Positions 8,701 to 16,600 of a stretch of DNA of 64,000 bases are shown piece by piece; position 1 is the stretch's first letter; each line of letters opens with the position of its first letter. Below the pieces are notes generated by a model. The model was not told the origin of the DNA. It worked only from the letters and a program-made list of their open reading frames with translations, and searched no databases. A program made the position numbers and the translations under genes. Source of the stretch: Natronolimnobius sp. AArcel1 (GTDB lineage Archaea; Halobacteriota; Halobacteria; Halobacteriales; Natrialbaceae); contig NZ_JAAKXY010000005.1 of the NCBI RefSeq assembly GCF_011043775.1, positions 62,001-126,000 on the forward strand, in the 5' to 3' direction.

Positions 8701-11700
8701 TCGAATCAACTGGCTACTTCTTCAGAGTCTACGAGAGTGGCAGCCAGTTCGGATACATGGATCTCGAGCTCGACTACAACGAAACGCGACTCACAACAGG
8801 AGACACAATCGACCCCGAGACGCTCTCGCTCTGGCGACTCGACAACCAAGAGTGGGAAGAGATTGATGACTCCGGTGTCGACACCGACGAGCAGGTTGTC
8901 ACCGGCAACGTCACCGAGGACAGGAGAATCGGCGTCTTCGGCGAGGAACCAGCCCTCGTCGATCTCGAGGTCGACGACGTAACCATCGAGCAAGGCGAGC
9001 CACTCGAGGTCGACCTCGAGGACGCCGAAGACTCGATCGGGGATCCTTATGACGACGAGAGCGAAGTTGTGTTCGGGGCTGGCGTCTTCGACGAGCCGGT
9101 CACAAAGAACATCACGTTCGAGGATGGGGACGCAAGCGACGTGGAACTCCTCGGTGCAGATGAGACGGCGGACCTCTCCAAAGCGAGCCCGATCGTCGAA
9201 GTCTACACCAAAGACCAGGTCCAGGCAGACACGTTTAACCTCACCGTGGAGGGCGTCCTTGCTGACTTCGATGTCGACGACGACGTAGCAATCGAGCAAG
9301 GAGAACCACTCGAGATTGAGCTCGAGAACGCCGAAGACAAGGCTGGCGACCCATACACTGACACGGTCGGCCTGACGGGTGACGATATCCACGGACAGGA
9401 GCTGTTGGCCGACGGCGTCGAGTTCGAAAACGACGGTTCCGTGAGCGAGATCGAACTCTTCGAGGCAGAGATCACAGAAGAGATTTCTGCGGGAGCGTAC
9501 GATGACGTCACCATCGAAGCCGACGAGACCGACGCAACGACCCAGATCAACGTAACACTCGAGGCTGTGCTCACGGACTTCGCCGTCGAAAACGAGGGAC
9601 TCGAGCAAGGTGACTCACTCACCATGACGGCTTCTGACGCGGTCGACCTGGCCGGAGATGAGTTCCACGGTGAAAAGCCGATCAGCGTCTCGACCGGCGA
9701 CCTCGAAGGTGTCGAGACAGATATGGAGAAGTCCGTTGACTTCGCGGGCACTGACGACGTAGAATTCGAACTCCTCGAGGCAGACGAGACGGCTACTCTT
9801 GCCGCACAGGAGACGAGCATCGACCTCGAGTGGGCTGAGGACACCGACGTGGAAGCGACGTCAGAAGTGACCATCACGGCGGTGCTGGACAAATTCACCG
9901 TCGAACCAACGAACGAGGGTATTGAGCAGGGTGATGACTTGACAATCGACGTCACCGACGCCGAAGACATCGCTGGAGACACGTTCACTGGCACCATCGA
10001 CTTGATGGTCGACGATATCGATGAGGAAGACCCCACCACGACGGACGTCGAAATCAGTGAGGGGGTGGCAACCAGTGTCGAACTGTTCGACGGCGAAACA
10101 CCAACCCTCACCGCAGGATCGTACGACGACCTCGCGGTGACGTCCCAAGAAGTAGGCGACGAGTTCGACGTGACCGTCGATCCCGTTCTCACAACGCTCG
10201 TAGTCGAGAACGCGACGATCACTCGAGGTGAGCCATTGGACATCACGATCACGGAGGCATTCGACCTGGCTGGCGACCCGTTCGAGGAAGAGCGCGAGGC
10301 CACCATCAAGATGGACGACATCGGGGGCATCGACAACGAGACCACGTCGGTCGTATTCGACGGCGATGACACCGTCGACCTCACCGGAGTACTCGACGGT
10401 GAGACCACACTCGATATCGATGCCGACACGTACACGCTTGAGGTGACTGCCGAATCAGCTGAGGAGGAGTTCGAGCTAAACGTGGAAGACCTCTTTGCCG
10501 ACGGTGACGGGAGCGCGGACGACCCTTACCTCATCGAAGACTGGGAGCACCTCGACAACACTCGATTCGTACTGGACGCGAACGTCACCCTGGCGAACAC
10601 TCTCGATGCCGACACGCCCGGTTACAGCGAGGTTGCCAGTGAAAGCGCCAACGACGGTGACGGGTTCGAGCCGATTGGAGAGAACCTTGACGCCTTCGAA
10701 GGATCGTTCGACGGGGACGGATCGACGATTTCGGATCTGTACATCGATCGTACTGATGAGTCAGACCTCGTGGGTCTCTTCGGCCAGACGGGCGGGGCGG
10801 CCACTATCGAAGACGTCCACCTCGAGAATGCGACTGTTCGAGGCACATCGAACGTTGGCGGGCTCGTCGGCTCTGCAGACGGCACGGTCGCGAACGTCAG
10901 CGCGACGGTCGATGCCGAAGGAGACCCGGGCAGTGAACCTGGAGGTCCGTTCGAAATCGGCGGTCTCCTCGGGACCAATAGTGGCCAGGTCGACAACGCC
11001 ACGGTTGAGGGCTCGGTCACTGTCGAAGACGGAAGCGAGGTCGGCGGCCTCGTCGGATACAGTGCGGAATCTGGCGGCGGAATTGGCGACATCACAGATT
11101 CCCACGCGTCCGTCACCGTCGACGCCGAGGACAGCACGAACGTCGGTGGCCTGCTCGGAAACGCTGGTCCGGGTGGCACAGTGAGTGTCTCGTCTGCGAC
11201 AGGCACCGTCGAGGGCGAAGAGAACGTTGGCGGGCTCGTCGGCGTGGCCCAAAGCGACATCGACAGTTCGTTCGCCAACGGGACAGTTAGCGGGACCAAG
11301 AGCGTCGGCGGACTCGTTGGATCGAACAATAACGGTATCGTACAAGAGACGACTGCAAACAGCCCCGTCACTGGTGATGAGAACGTGGGCGGGCTCATCG
11401 GAGAGAACGCTGGCGACGTCTCGCAGTCGTATGCCACCGGCGGAATCGACGAAACGGGGGGCAGCATCGGTGGGCTGGTTGGATACGATGAGGGCGACGT
11501 CTCTGACTCCTACTGGGACGTCGACGCGACTACCCAGTTTGCTTCCGCAGGCTCAGATGCCGACGAGTACGGCCTGCGGACGGCCGAAATGACTGACCTG
11601 AATGCGACCGACACGATGGACAGCCTCGCCTTCCACGATAGTGAGGGGACCTGGTACGCTACCGACGACTACCCCGCCCTCGAGTGGCAAGAAACGGATC

Positions 11701-13355
11701 CCTTCTTTGAGGTAAACATCACTGAGACGAGCACACCAGCCGAAGAGGGAGACTCACTCAAGGTGACGGCCAATGTTACTAACTGGGCTGACAATGGTGA
11801 CCAGCGCCTCACCCTCACGAGTGACGCGACATCGATCAATCTCGACGAGGATGACATTGACCTTGTCAGTGGTGAGCGTGCCGGCCCAGTTTCACTCACC
11901 TGGGACACTGAAACCGGTGACGCTGGAGATCACACCATCACCGTCTCGAGTGAGAACCATAGTGAGACCGAATCGGTGACTATCGAAACCGCGCCATCAC
12001 CCTCACCATCGCCACCTGCCCCTGATCCTGCCGATATTTCGGTGACTGAGGCGACTCTCGAGAACACGACTGCCCTCGTGAACGGCCCAGTTCCGGTGAA
12101 CACTACCCTCGAAAACAACGGAGACGAAGATGGCGAGCATACGGTCGTCTTCTACGCTGATGGCGATGCGTTCGCGAACGAAACCACAACGGTCGAAGGT
12201 GGCTCGAGTACGACAGTCACGGCGAACGAAAGTGTCGAGGAAGTTGGCACGTACACCATCACCGCCGATGACGTCGAGGCAGGAAACGTAACCGTTGATC
12301 GCCCCGCCTCGTTCGATCTCGAGGCAGTTTCGTTCTCCGAAGACGAAGTCAAACCCAGTGCGGCCGTGACACTTACAGCTGCAATTAATAACTCGGGGAC
12401 GTTATCAGCTGACCGAAACGTCACCGTTGCCTATCTCGAAGACGGCAAAACAAACGAGACGGGTGAGGACTTAGACAACGAATCGCTCACACTTGAGGGT
12501 GGTGAAAACGAGACCCTCGAATTCGGTTTCAAGTCACCCACGACAGAGGGGAACGCGAGCTATCGCGTCAAGACGGGTAATGACGAGGCGATGGCAAATC
12601 TCTCGGTCATCGAAGACGAACAATCCAAGTTCACGATCATCTACGCGGACGCAGACTACGGGATTCTCGAACCCGGCGAAGAAGAACGAGTGATCGTCAC
12701 CGTCGCCAACCAAGGCGACGAAGCAGGCGACGCAAACGTCGCACTTGATCTCGAGGGTGAAGAACAGTCAGAAACCCTCGAGTTGGACCCCGGAAGGGCC
12801 GACGATGCCGAGTTCTCGCTGAGTGCTCCCAACGAAGCGGGTGAGTACGAGTATACCATCACCGTCGGTGAGGAAGAAACAACCGAGACGATGATCGTCG
12901 AAGCACTAGAACCATCCGAGCCCGACTGGCGCGTGAGTGCCATCTATTCCGAGCCGACTACGGCTGTACCCGGGGAGGATGTGGACATCTGGGTCACAAT
13001 CGAAAACGAGGGGGACGAAGATGAGACCGTCGAGGTCGAGTTCTATTTCGACGAGGAGACGTCGGAGATACAAACCTTCGATATCGAGGCCGGGGATGGC
13101 GAGCTCGTCGAAACTACTCTTTCGGCCCCAGAAGAGGAAGGTATGTACGACTTTGGGGTCGTAATCGCGGAAGGAGAGAGCTTTGTAGACGAAGTGGAGG
13201 GGACAAAATCTGTCTCCGAAGACGCTGGCTACGACGATGACGCTGACGACGGATCGGATGGTGAATACGACGATGGACAACCGGGCTTTGGAATCGTCGT
13301 GACCCTCGTGTCGATAGCCCTCTTGATATTTACAATCAGATATCGGCGACGGTGA
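5781..13355 (+). CDS. Giant secreted surface protein: GLUG arrays, NosD-like beta-helix, novel repeats, CARDB, PGF-CTERM
   Basis: A 2,524-residue cell-surface protein. A Sec-type signal peptide (VGLVVVLLAALALGMAGTAAA) opens it; GTG 5781 is annotated, but ATG 5799 fits equally well. Order: GLUG repeats (about 105-375; units like GVGGLIGENEGKISN), CARDB-like Ig fold (452-547), right-handed beta-helix of NosD type (550-890), five tandem repeats of 101-105 residues (1059-1570), second GLUG array (1572-1913), a CARDB-like domain, a Ser-Pro linker (SPSPSPPAPDP), four more CARDB-like domains, an Asp/Gly-rich spacer, then PGFG plus a hydrophobic helix and RYRRR. The tail fits PGF-CTERM, which archaeosortase A replaces with a lipid anchor. 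It is very acidic with many N-glycosylation sequons. Role in adhesion or shape is inferred; partner unknown. Confidence 0.85.
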   Translation: MVSVRRMVGLVVVLLAALALGMAGTAAADPTAPDCEDVEYEENGDWYEVENLSQLQCIDEHGLEKDYVLVDDIEANETEEWNDDDGFEPIGDGDSSWDVEGDAFNGTFDGNDRTIANLTINRSGDDFVGLFEVIGSEGTVSDLTLESATVEGNINVGTLSGENYGTVSNLTLESATVRGNDDRIETGTHGVGGLIGENEGKISNVFMSVDVTASGDTGGVVGSNFGGTITGTTVEGTVFSEQDAPFSRVGGIVGYHQPSSSIDSSSFTNGTVDGDDEKIGGIAGEADGSPITNSSANGTIGNEDADSVGGLVGFAGNADLSDSYATATVRGNDSVGGVIGDATGSALERTYAVGEVDGDGDAVGGLVGDGLSHFDIEDSYWDTETTGVSKSFDSDEEEPITDDEYGLTTDEMTGANAPQNMDGFGFPDGDDRWHAVEDDYPVLSYEDTDPVYGVEITGTNSAIEEGEILEVDATVINWGPDGGAQSIELRDFDGDEVDTEEVTLDSGEDIELTLEWETEEDEGDLDDVTVASENHTDTKTVSVGAGEVIAQCQSIDTAGAYELTGDIEASGECIEIEADDVSLDGNDHTISGSGTGIVANDNSTVTITNVTLSGLDVGIEMTEIEDATVTNTTVEESESSAIALGGVEDATVKYNTIEGSDESGLVFEDVQGTTIANNTVTSGATSGIHLADATDTAVENNTLRENDENGMHVVNSEKLVVSRNEVVDNGDEDEDAGIYFSGTTDSHLEANNLTANAQAALFLEESSEDNDILGNVINVSSIDGSEHWRGIKIDESSGNIISDSVITGSEQVSISEYGEDLIYVDSAETVVTHNEIYGHAGVGIDIRGESNTVDNNFISGSFVSVAGLYDTNGHAIRVSGTDDDWSVTNNSLTGAEVWGDNSAGIATVGQETVEMQNNTGTKSGNDLQITHVEQSVENQQLTTPAGETTVTFTGVELLLDGKDEPPSIESPDDVESTGYFFRVYESGSQFGYMDLELDYNETRLTTGDTIDPETLSLWRLDNQEWEEIDDSGVDTDEQVVTGNVTEDRRIGVFGEEPALVDLEVDDVTIEQGEPLEVDLEDAEDSIGDPYDDESEVVFGAGVFDEPVTKNITFEDGDASDVELLGADETADLSKASPIVEVYTKDQVQADTFNLTVEGVLADFDVDDDVAIEQGEPLEIELENAEDKAGDPYTDTVGLTGDDIHGQELLADGVEFENDGSVSEIELFEAEITEEISAGAYDDVTIEADETDATTQINVTLEAVLTDFAVENEGLEQGDSLTMTASDAVDLAGDEFHGEKPISVSTGDLEGVETDMEKSVDFAGTDDVEFELLEADETATLAAQETSIDLEWAEDTDVEATSEVTITAVLDKFTVEPTNEGIEQGDDLTIDVTDAEDIAGDTFTGTIDLMVDDIDEEDPTTTDVEISEGVATSVELFDGETPTLTAGSYDDLAVTSQEVGDEFDVTVDPVLTTLVVENATITRGEPLDITITEAFDLAGDPFEEEREATIKMDDIGGIDNETTSVVFDGDDTVDLTGVLDGETTLDIDADTYTLEVTAESAEEEFELNVEDLFADGDGSADDPYLIEDWEHLDNTRFVLDANVTLANTLDADTPGYSEVASESANDGDGFEPIGENLDAFEGSFDGDGSTISDLYIDRTDESDLVGLFGQTGGAATIEDVHLENATVRGTSNVGGLVGSADGTVANVSATVDAEGDPGSEPGGPFEIGGLLGTNSGQVDNATVEGSVTVEDGSEVGGLVGYSAESGGGIGDITDSHASVTVDAEDSTNVGGLLGNAGPGGTVSVSSATGTVEGEENVGGLVGVAQSDIDSSFANGTVSGTKSVGGLVGSNNNGIVQETTANSPVTGDENVGGLIGENAGDVSQSYATGGIDETGGSIGGLVGYDEGDVSDSYWDVDATTQFASAGSDADEYGLRTAEMTDLNATDTMDSLAFHDSEGTWYATDDYPALEWQETDPFFEVNITETSTPAEEGDSLKVTANVTNWADNGDQRLTLTSDATSINLDEDDIDLVSGERAGPVSLTWDTETGDAGDHTITVSSENHSETESVTIETAPSPSPSPPAPDPADISVTEATLENTTALVNGPVPVNTTLENNGDEDGEHTVVFYADGDAFANETTTVEGGSSTTVTANESVEEVGTYTITADDVEAGNVTVDRPASFDLEAVSFSEDEVKPSAAVTLTAAINNSGTLSADRNVTVAYLEDGKTNETGEDLDNESLTLEGGENETLEFGFKSPTTEGNASYRVKTGNDEAMANLSVIEDEQSKFTIIYADADYGILEPGEEERVIVTVANQGDEAGDANVALDLEGEEQSETLELDPGRADDAEFSLSAPNEAGEYEYTITVGEEETTETMIVEALEPSEPDWRVSAIYSEPTTAVPGEDVDIWVTIENEGDEDETVEVEFYFDEETSEIQTFDIEAGDGELVETTLSAPEEEGMYDFGVVIAEGESFVDEVEGTKSVSEDAGYDDDADDGSDGEYDDGQPGFGIVVTLVSIALLIFTIRYRRR
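8955..10487 (+). repeat. Five tandem ~103-residue protein repeats inside the surface protein
   Basis: Units start at about 8955, 9258, 9570, 9885 and 10188 (spacings 303, 312, 315 and 303 bases). Each has a beta-strand start, an IEQG(E/D)xL motif (ITRGEP in the last), an A-x-D-x-x-GD(P/x)(Y/F) motif and a later ELF/LLxAD(E/x)T strand. Divergence between copies argues for old duplications kept by selection. The repeat was not recognised as a named family. Confidence 0.7.
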
Positions 13356-13434
13356 CTGCGTACCAGAACCACTTACAGCACTGACTATTCGCATATTCTA
13401 TACAATAAGAACCACGGATCAACGGCCGTGTTGA

Positions 13435-13950
13435 GCCGGTCGTTCGCTCGAGATAGGTTTTCACCCCCGAGAGGGCGACGGGGCAACCAAATCACTGCTT
13501 CGTCGGAATGGACGATCACTCGAGAGCATCGCAGCAGCAAGCGTCTATGCGGTCTGTCGGTGCAACGGACTCGGACGAAGCCTCGAGGAGATCAGTCATG
13601 TAGCGGTGTGTTCACAATCGCATCTCGAGTGTGCGTATGCAGCGATGAACACCGAATTGGAACTGCCCACTGTCGTTCCACAGCCCCAGAGCGTTCTTCC
13701 ACGACTCGCAAGCGAGCTAGGAGCACCAAATGACGTTCAACATCGAGCACTCGAGTTGGCGGCACTTGGAACGGAGGCCCGAATCACGACTGGTCGTCAC
13801 CCACACGGATTCGCTTCGGCCTGTCTGTACAGAGCGGGACAAGAACGTGGCTGGCTGGTCACACAACAGGAACTCGCCGCGGTCTCGAACACGTCTCCGA
13901 AAACGATCCGAGCGCACAGAGATGCGCTTCTCGAAATTCTCGAGAGATAG
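13435..13950 (+). pseudogene. Headless transcription factor B (TFB) fragment
   Basis: The frame opens after a TGA at 13432 and runs to 13950. It reads as the cyclin-fold core of a TFB: SLESIAAASVYAVCRCNG then LEEISHVA, an LPRLASELG segment, a second repeat with ASACLYRAG, and the C-terminal helix-turn-helix QELAAVSNTSPKTIRAHRD. The N-terminal zinc ribbon and B-finger are absent, and there is no ATG/GTG/TTG before the conserved region; the first possible start is GTG 13606 or ATG 13645. Without the ribbon it could not recruit RNA polymerase as a normal TFB. It is most likely a degraded expanded-family TFB; alternatively a short form from 13606 is a TFB decoy. Confidence 0.65.
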
Positions 13951-14021
13951 AAAGCGGTGTGATGACGGTTGAGTTCGGCTCAGATCTACTGCTCGAGAGT
14001 CGGTGTCTGCAAGTCGCGTTT

Positions 14022-14124
14022 GTCGAGGGAACCTCGACAGGCTGTCAGACTACGTCTGACAACGTCGTTGGAGCAGGAAGCCCCTGCCTCAAGGAACCAG
14101 CTTTTGCTGGTGAGTAGGCAGGGG
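14022..14124 (+). repeat. Three-hairpin cluster resembling the right end / omega-RNA scaffold of a TnpB element
   Basis: Three perfect inverted repeats follow one another: GTCGAGG-N3-CCTCGAC (14022-14038), GTCAGAC-N3-GTCTGAC (14044-14060), and a nested structure with outer stem CCCCTGCCT/AGGCAGGGG (14081-14124) and inner stem CCAGC-TTTT-GCTGG (14097-14110), followed by TAGTTCAC. The last structure has the layout I know from right ends of haloarchaeal IS1341-type elements, where the DNA also encodes the TnpB guide-RNA scaffold. No tnpB is adjacent, so this is an orphan end or a small non-autonomous element. Expression as RNA is inferred only. Confidence 0.55.
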
Positions 14125-14150
14125 TAGTTCACTGGGGCAGTCAGCGTGAC

Positions 14151-15200
14151 TCACGTGGCGTCCGTCTTCCCGTTATCGTCGTTGAGCCACTGCAACACTG
14201 GGAAGCGATCGGGATCAGCTTGGGTGACCCACGTTTCCTCAAAATCTAGCGCGTTCATGTTCTCCGCAGCCCTCTCACCTTGCATCTCGTCGGTTGACAG
14301 CCCAACCACATTTCGGTCGCCCTCGCCGTCTCCGACTCCCTCCGTCTGACCCGTCGCCTCGGTGTCCCAGTAGCCCGAAGATACCACAGCGTCTTGCTCC
14401 CCGGCGAATCCGCCACTAGTATCGTCGCCAATCACATCGACGGCAGCCCACGATCTCACCACCTCGCCTCCGGCGTTCGCTCCAACAAAACCGCCGACCT
14501 GGTCTTCACCAGTCACGTCACCACCAGCACACGATTCCAACACCTCACCGGTGTTCCGCCCGACGAAACCGCCGACCGAGGTCTCACCAGTGATATCGGC
14601 CGCACACGTAAACGACTCCAACACTTCTCCGTCTCTGTTCTCCCCAACTAGGCCGCCAACAGTACGCTCGCCCGTGATGTTGGCTTCACACACAGATGAC
14701 TCCAACACTTCTCCCTCCTCGTTCCTCCCGGCGAGGCCGCCGACATTACGCTGGCCCGTAATATCGGCGTTAGTGACTGTGATATTCTTGATTGTCCCCA
14801 TATTCCAACTGAAGAGCCCCATCCCTACATGCGATGTCCACCGGCGGTCAATCTTTAGGTCAGCAATTTCGTGGCCGTTTCCGTCAAACGTGCGGTTAAA
14901 TGCCGACGTAGCATTGCCGGACGGCCGGTTCCCGATCGAGAGCCAGCCCCCATCAGAATTGCCGACGTGTTCGTCGTAGCCCGCGGTTGCTTCATCAAGG
15001 TTGGTGATCAGAACGTATTCATCGATGTCAGGGTCCTCGTCGCGGACGGCATTGAGGTCGTGCCAGTCTTCAATTTCCTCGACACCATCATCAGAACCCA
15101 AACACCCCGTGACTGCGACTGTACTCACAGCACTGGCAACAAGGAATGCTCGACGATCCAGACCGTGTCGACCGTGTTCCGGGGAGGATCTATCGTTCAC
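14151..15200 (-). CDS. GLUG-repeat Tat lipoprotein
   Basis: The start is GTG at 15200, not an upstream in-frame codon: a TATA box (TTATACC on the minus strand, about 15221-15229) lies ~25 bases before it, and translation then begins VNDRSSPEHG close to the Tat motif DRRAFLVASA and lipobox VTGC. The mature part has a GLUG array of four or five units (RNVGGLAGRNEEGEVLES, RTVGGLVGENRDGEVLES and so on) and ends with a YWDTEATG...LSTDEM segment, also found after both GLUG arrays of the giant surface protein 1 kb away. It is probably membrane-anchored outside the cell. The two proteins look like paralogues and may act at the surface together, which is inference. The gene lies downstream of padR on the same strand. 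Confidence 0.8.
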   Translation of the reverse strand: MNDRSSPEHGRHGLDRRAFLVASAVSTVAVTGCLGSDDGVEEIEDWHDLNAVRDEDPDIDEYVLITNLDEATAGYDEHVGNSDGGWLSIGNRPSGNATSAFNRTFDGNGHEIADLKIDRRWTSHVGMGLFSWNMGTIKNITVTNADITGQRNVGGLAGRNEEGEVLESSVCEANITGERTVGGLVGENRDGEVLESFTCAADITGETSVGGFVGRNTGEVLESCAGGDVTGEDQVGGFVGANAGGEVVRSWAAVDVIGDDTSGGFAGEQDAVVSSGYWDTEATGQTEGVGDGEGDRNVVGLSTDEMQGERAAENMNALDFEETWVTQADPDRFPVLQWLNDDNGKTDAT

Positions 15201-15273
15201 ACTATTATTTTTAACACACTTGGTATAAGAAAGACGAGCTATATCTTCTGGGAGAGTGAATCCGAAAAGCGCG

Positions 15274-15564
15274 TTATTCGCTCTCGAGGAGTTCGTCGAC
15301 GTATTGATCTTCCCACTCACGGCGGGCTTCGATCTCACGTTGACCACGTTTAGTTAGTGTGTAGAAGTTCGTTCGACGGTCTTCCTGGCCTTTCTCGACG
15401 AGGCCTTTGTCAACGATTGTATCGAGGTTCGGGTACAACCGACCGTGGTGAATCTCCTTTTCATAGTAGTCCTCGAGTTCGTCTTTGATTGCGAGCCCGT
15501 GTGGTTCATCCTGACCGGCAACAGTGTACAAGAGGTCGCGCTGGAAGCCTGTGAGATCGTACAT
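15274..15564 (-). CDS. PadR-family transcriptional regulator
   Basis: A 96-residue winged-helix protein: LTGFQRDLLYTVAG, PHGLAIKDELEDYYEKEI, GRLYPNLDTIVDKGLVEK, RTNFYTLTKRGQREI and a C-terminal dimer helix. This is the compact PadR form common in haloarchaea. It lies on the same strand just upstream of the GLUG lipoprotein, 73 bases from that start, with the lipoprotein having its own TATA box in the gap. It could control that gene or itself; the ligand is unknown. Confidence 0.88.
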   Translation of the reverse strand: MYDLTGFQRDLLYTVAGQDEPHGLAIKDELEDYYEKEIHHGRLYPNLDTIVDKGLVEKGQEDRRTNFYTLTKRGQREIEARREWEDQYVDELLESE

Positions 15565-15661
15565 ACTGAGACTTTATCTATCGAAGACTAAGTAATTGGT
15601 GAAAAATGATACTGACCAGTAGTTAGGCTTTAGACTCTTTGATTAAGATAGTGTCTGGAAC

Positions 15662-15955
15662 TCAGATCTCGTCTTCACCAACGGTCGTGATGCGCAGTTT
15701 CTCGTTCACTTCGTAGAGGTAACCACGCTCAATCAGCCGTGTCACTGCGTACTCAGCATCTCCCTGCTCGAGGTCGATCTCGTTGGTGGTTCGTAACAGC
15801 GAAATAGTATCGTCGCGCTCGAGTCCTGGGACCTGGCTATTCTTGTCATCATGTCCCTGCTGAGCAATCGCGTCGGTGAGGACATCATATACCCCCATAA
15901 CCCACTTTGAAAGTGGTGGACGAGGATCGGTAGCCAAGGACATCTGTCTGGACAC
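15662..15955 (-). CDS. Small winged-helix-like haloarchaeal protein
   Basis: A 97-residue protein (or 93 from the Met at 15943). After a short N-terminus it has a helical pattern SKWVMGVYDVLTDAIAQQ, then TISLLRTTNEIDLEQGD and AEYAVTRLIERGYLYEV with a terminal beta strand (KLRITTVGEDEI). The helix-helix-wing layout suggests a winged-helix DNA-binding or protein-binding fold of a type often seen in haloarchaea as hypothetical proteins. No named family was recognised. It is transcribed in the same direction as padR, about 100 bases upstream of it. Confidence 0.6.
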   Translation of the reverse strand: MSRQMSLATDPRPPLSKWVMGVYDVLTDAIAQQGHDDKNSQVPGLERDDTISLLRTTNEIDLEQGDAEYAVTRLIERGYLYEVNEKLRITTVGEDEI

Positions 15956-16222
15956 CTAGTACTAGCCGATTCGGTGTACTCCTGCTTAATTCTACTCCCC
16001 AAATTCAGCACTCATGGCAGGCCGAAAGTCGCCTATGGCCTCGAGACGGGACACATAGAGTCAAAACCCATCACACACACACCCATTTCCAATTGATCAA
16101 CAAGAAATGAGAGCGCCAGACAACGATCTAGTCTATAATAGTAGAATCGTATTTTCTGACTCAGAATGTGGTAGCGATGTTATTGATGTTGTGACGAGAG
16201 CATATTGAATAACGATCCGAGA

Positions 16223-16324
16223 ATGAAAGAAGCTACTGCCGAAGAAGTCAGAGACGCAATCCTGGCCCTCGAGGATGACGAGGACGCCGAAGACACTGAC
16301 GAAATCATCATTGCTGACGAGTGA
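16223..16324 (+). CDS. Possible 33-residue acidic peptide
   Basis: ATG-initiated ORF of 34 codons: a short amphipathic helix (KEATAEEVRDAILALED) followed by an acidic tail and IIIADE. Composition is typical of haloarchaeal coding sequence, but no homologue is recognised. It could also be a leftover of a larger gene. Confidence 0.3.
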   Translation: MKEATAEEVRDAILALEDDEDAEDTDEIIIADE

Positions 16325-16370
16325 CCGGAGGTGAGGTCAAGGGTCCAGTTCGACCGTCCCGTCTCTGTAG

Positions 16371-16386
16371 TGTCCCCAAGGGGACA
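16371..16386. repeat. Inverted repeat TGTCCCC-AA-GGGGACA
   Basis: A perfect 7-bp stem with a 2-base loop, about 50 bases before the start of the broken winged-helix ORF at 16439. It could be an operator or a stem-loop terminator; nothing decides between them. Confidence 0.4.
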
Positions 16387-16438
16387 AAGCCGAAAAATAC
16401 ATTGCCACGCCGCTGGCAGGGGTGAAGATATCTTCCTC

Positions 16439-16600
16439 ATGGCGCAAGGAACGACAAGGGATCAGATCTGAAGCATCGCTCTCAATCGGGCAATACGGAA
16501 AGAGGGAGCCGTGTACCCTGCCGATGTAGCCGAAAAGGTGGATGTGTCAGAGCGAACGGCTCGAGACTGTCTTAAGTCGATTGCTGGAACCACGAGATGA
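16439..16600 (+). pseudogene. Short winged-helix regulator, interrupted by TGA
   Basis: Starting at ATG 16439 the frame reads MAQGTTRDQI, hits TGA at 16469, then continues SIALNRAIRKEGAVYPADV and AEKVDVSERTARDCLKSIA to TGA at 16598. The second part is a clear helix-turn-helix of the kind found at the start of haloarchaeal winged-helix regulators (YPADVAEKVDVSERTARDCL). The stop and the very short length suggest a decayed gene. It overlaps the tail of the minus-strand RecA-like ORF, whose tail there is probably not real protein. Confidence 0.5.

Noticed and set aside
9203-10435. 410-residue Ser-rich minus-strand ORF
   Set aside because: Shadow of the acidic tandem repeats: Asp/Glu codons read in antisense become Ser/Val.
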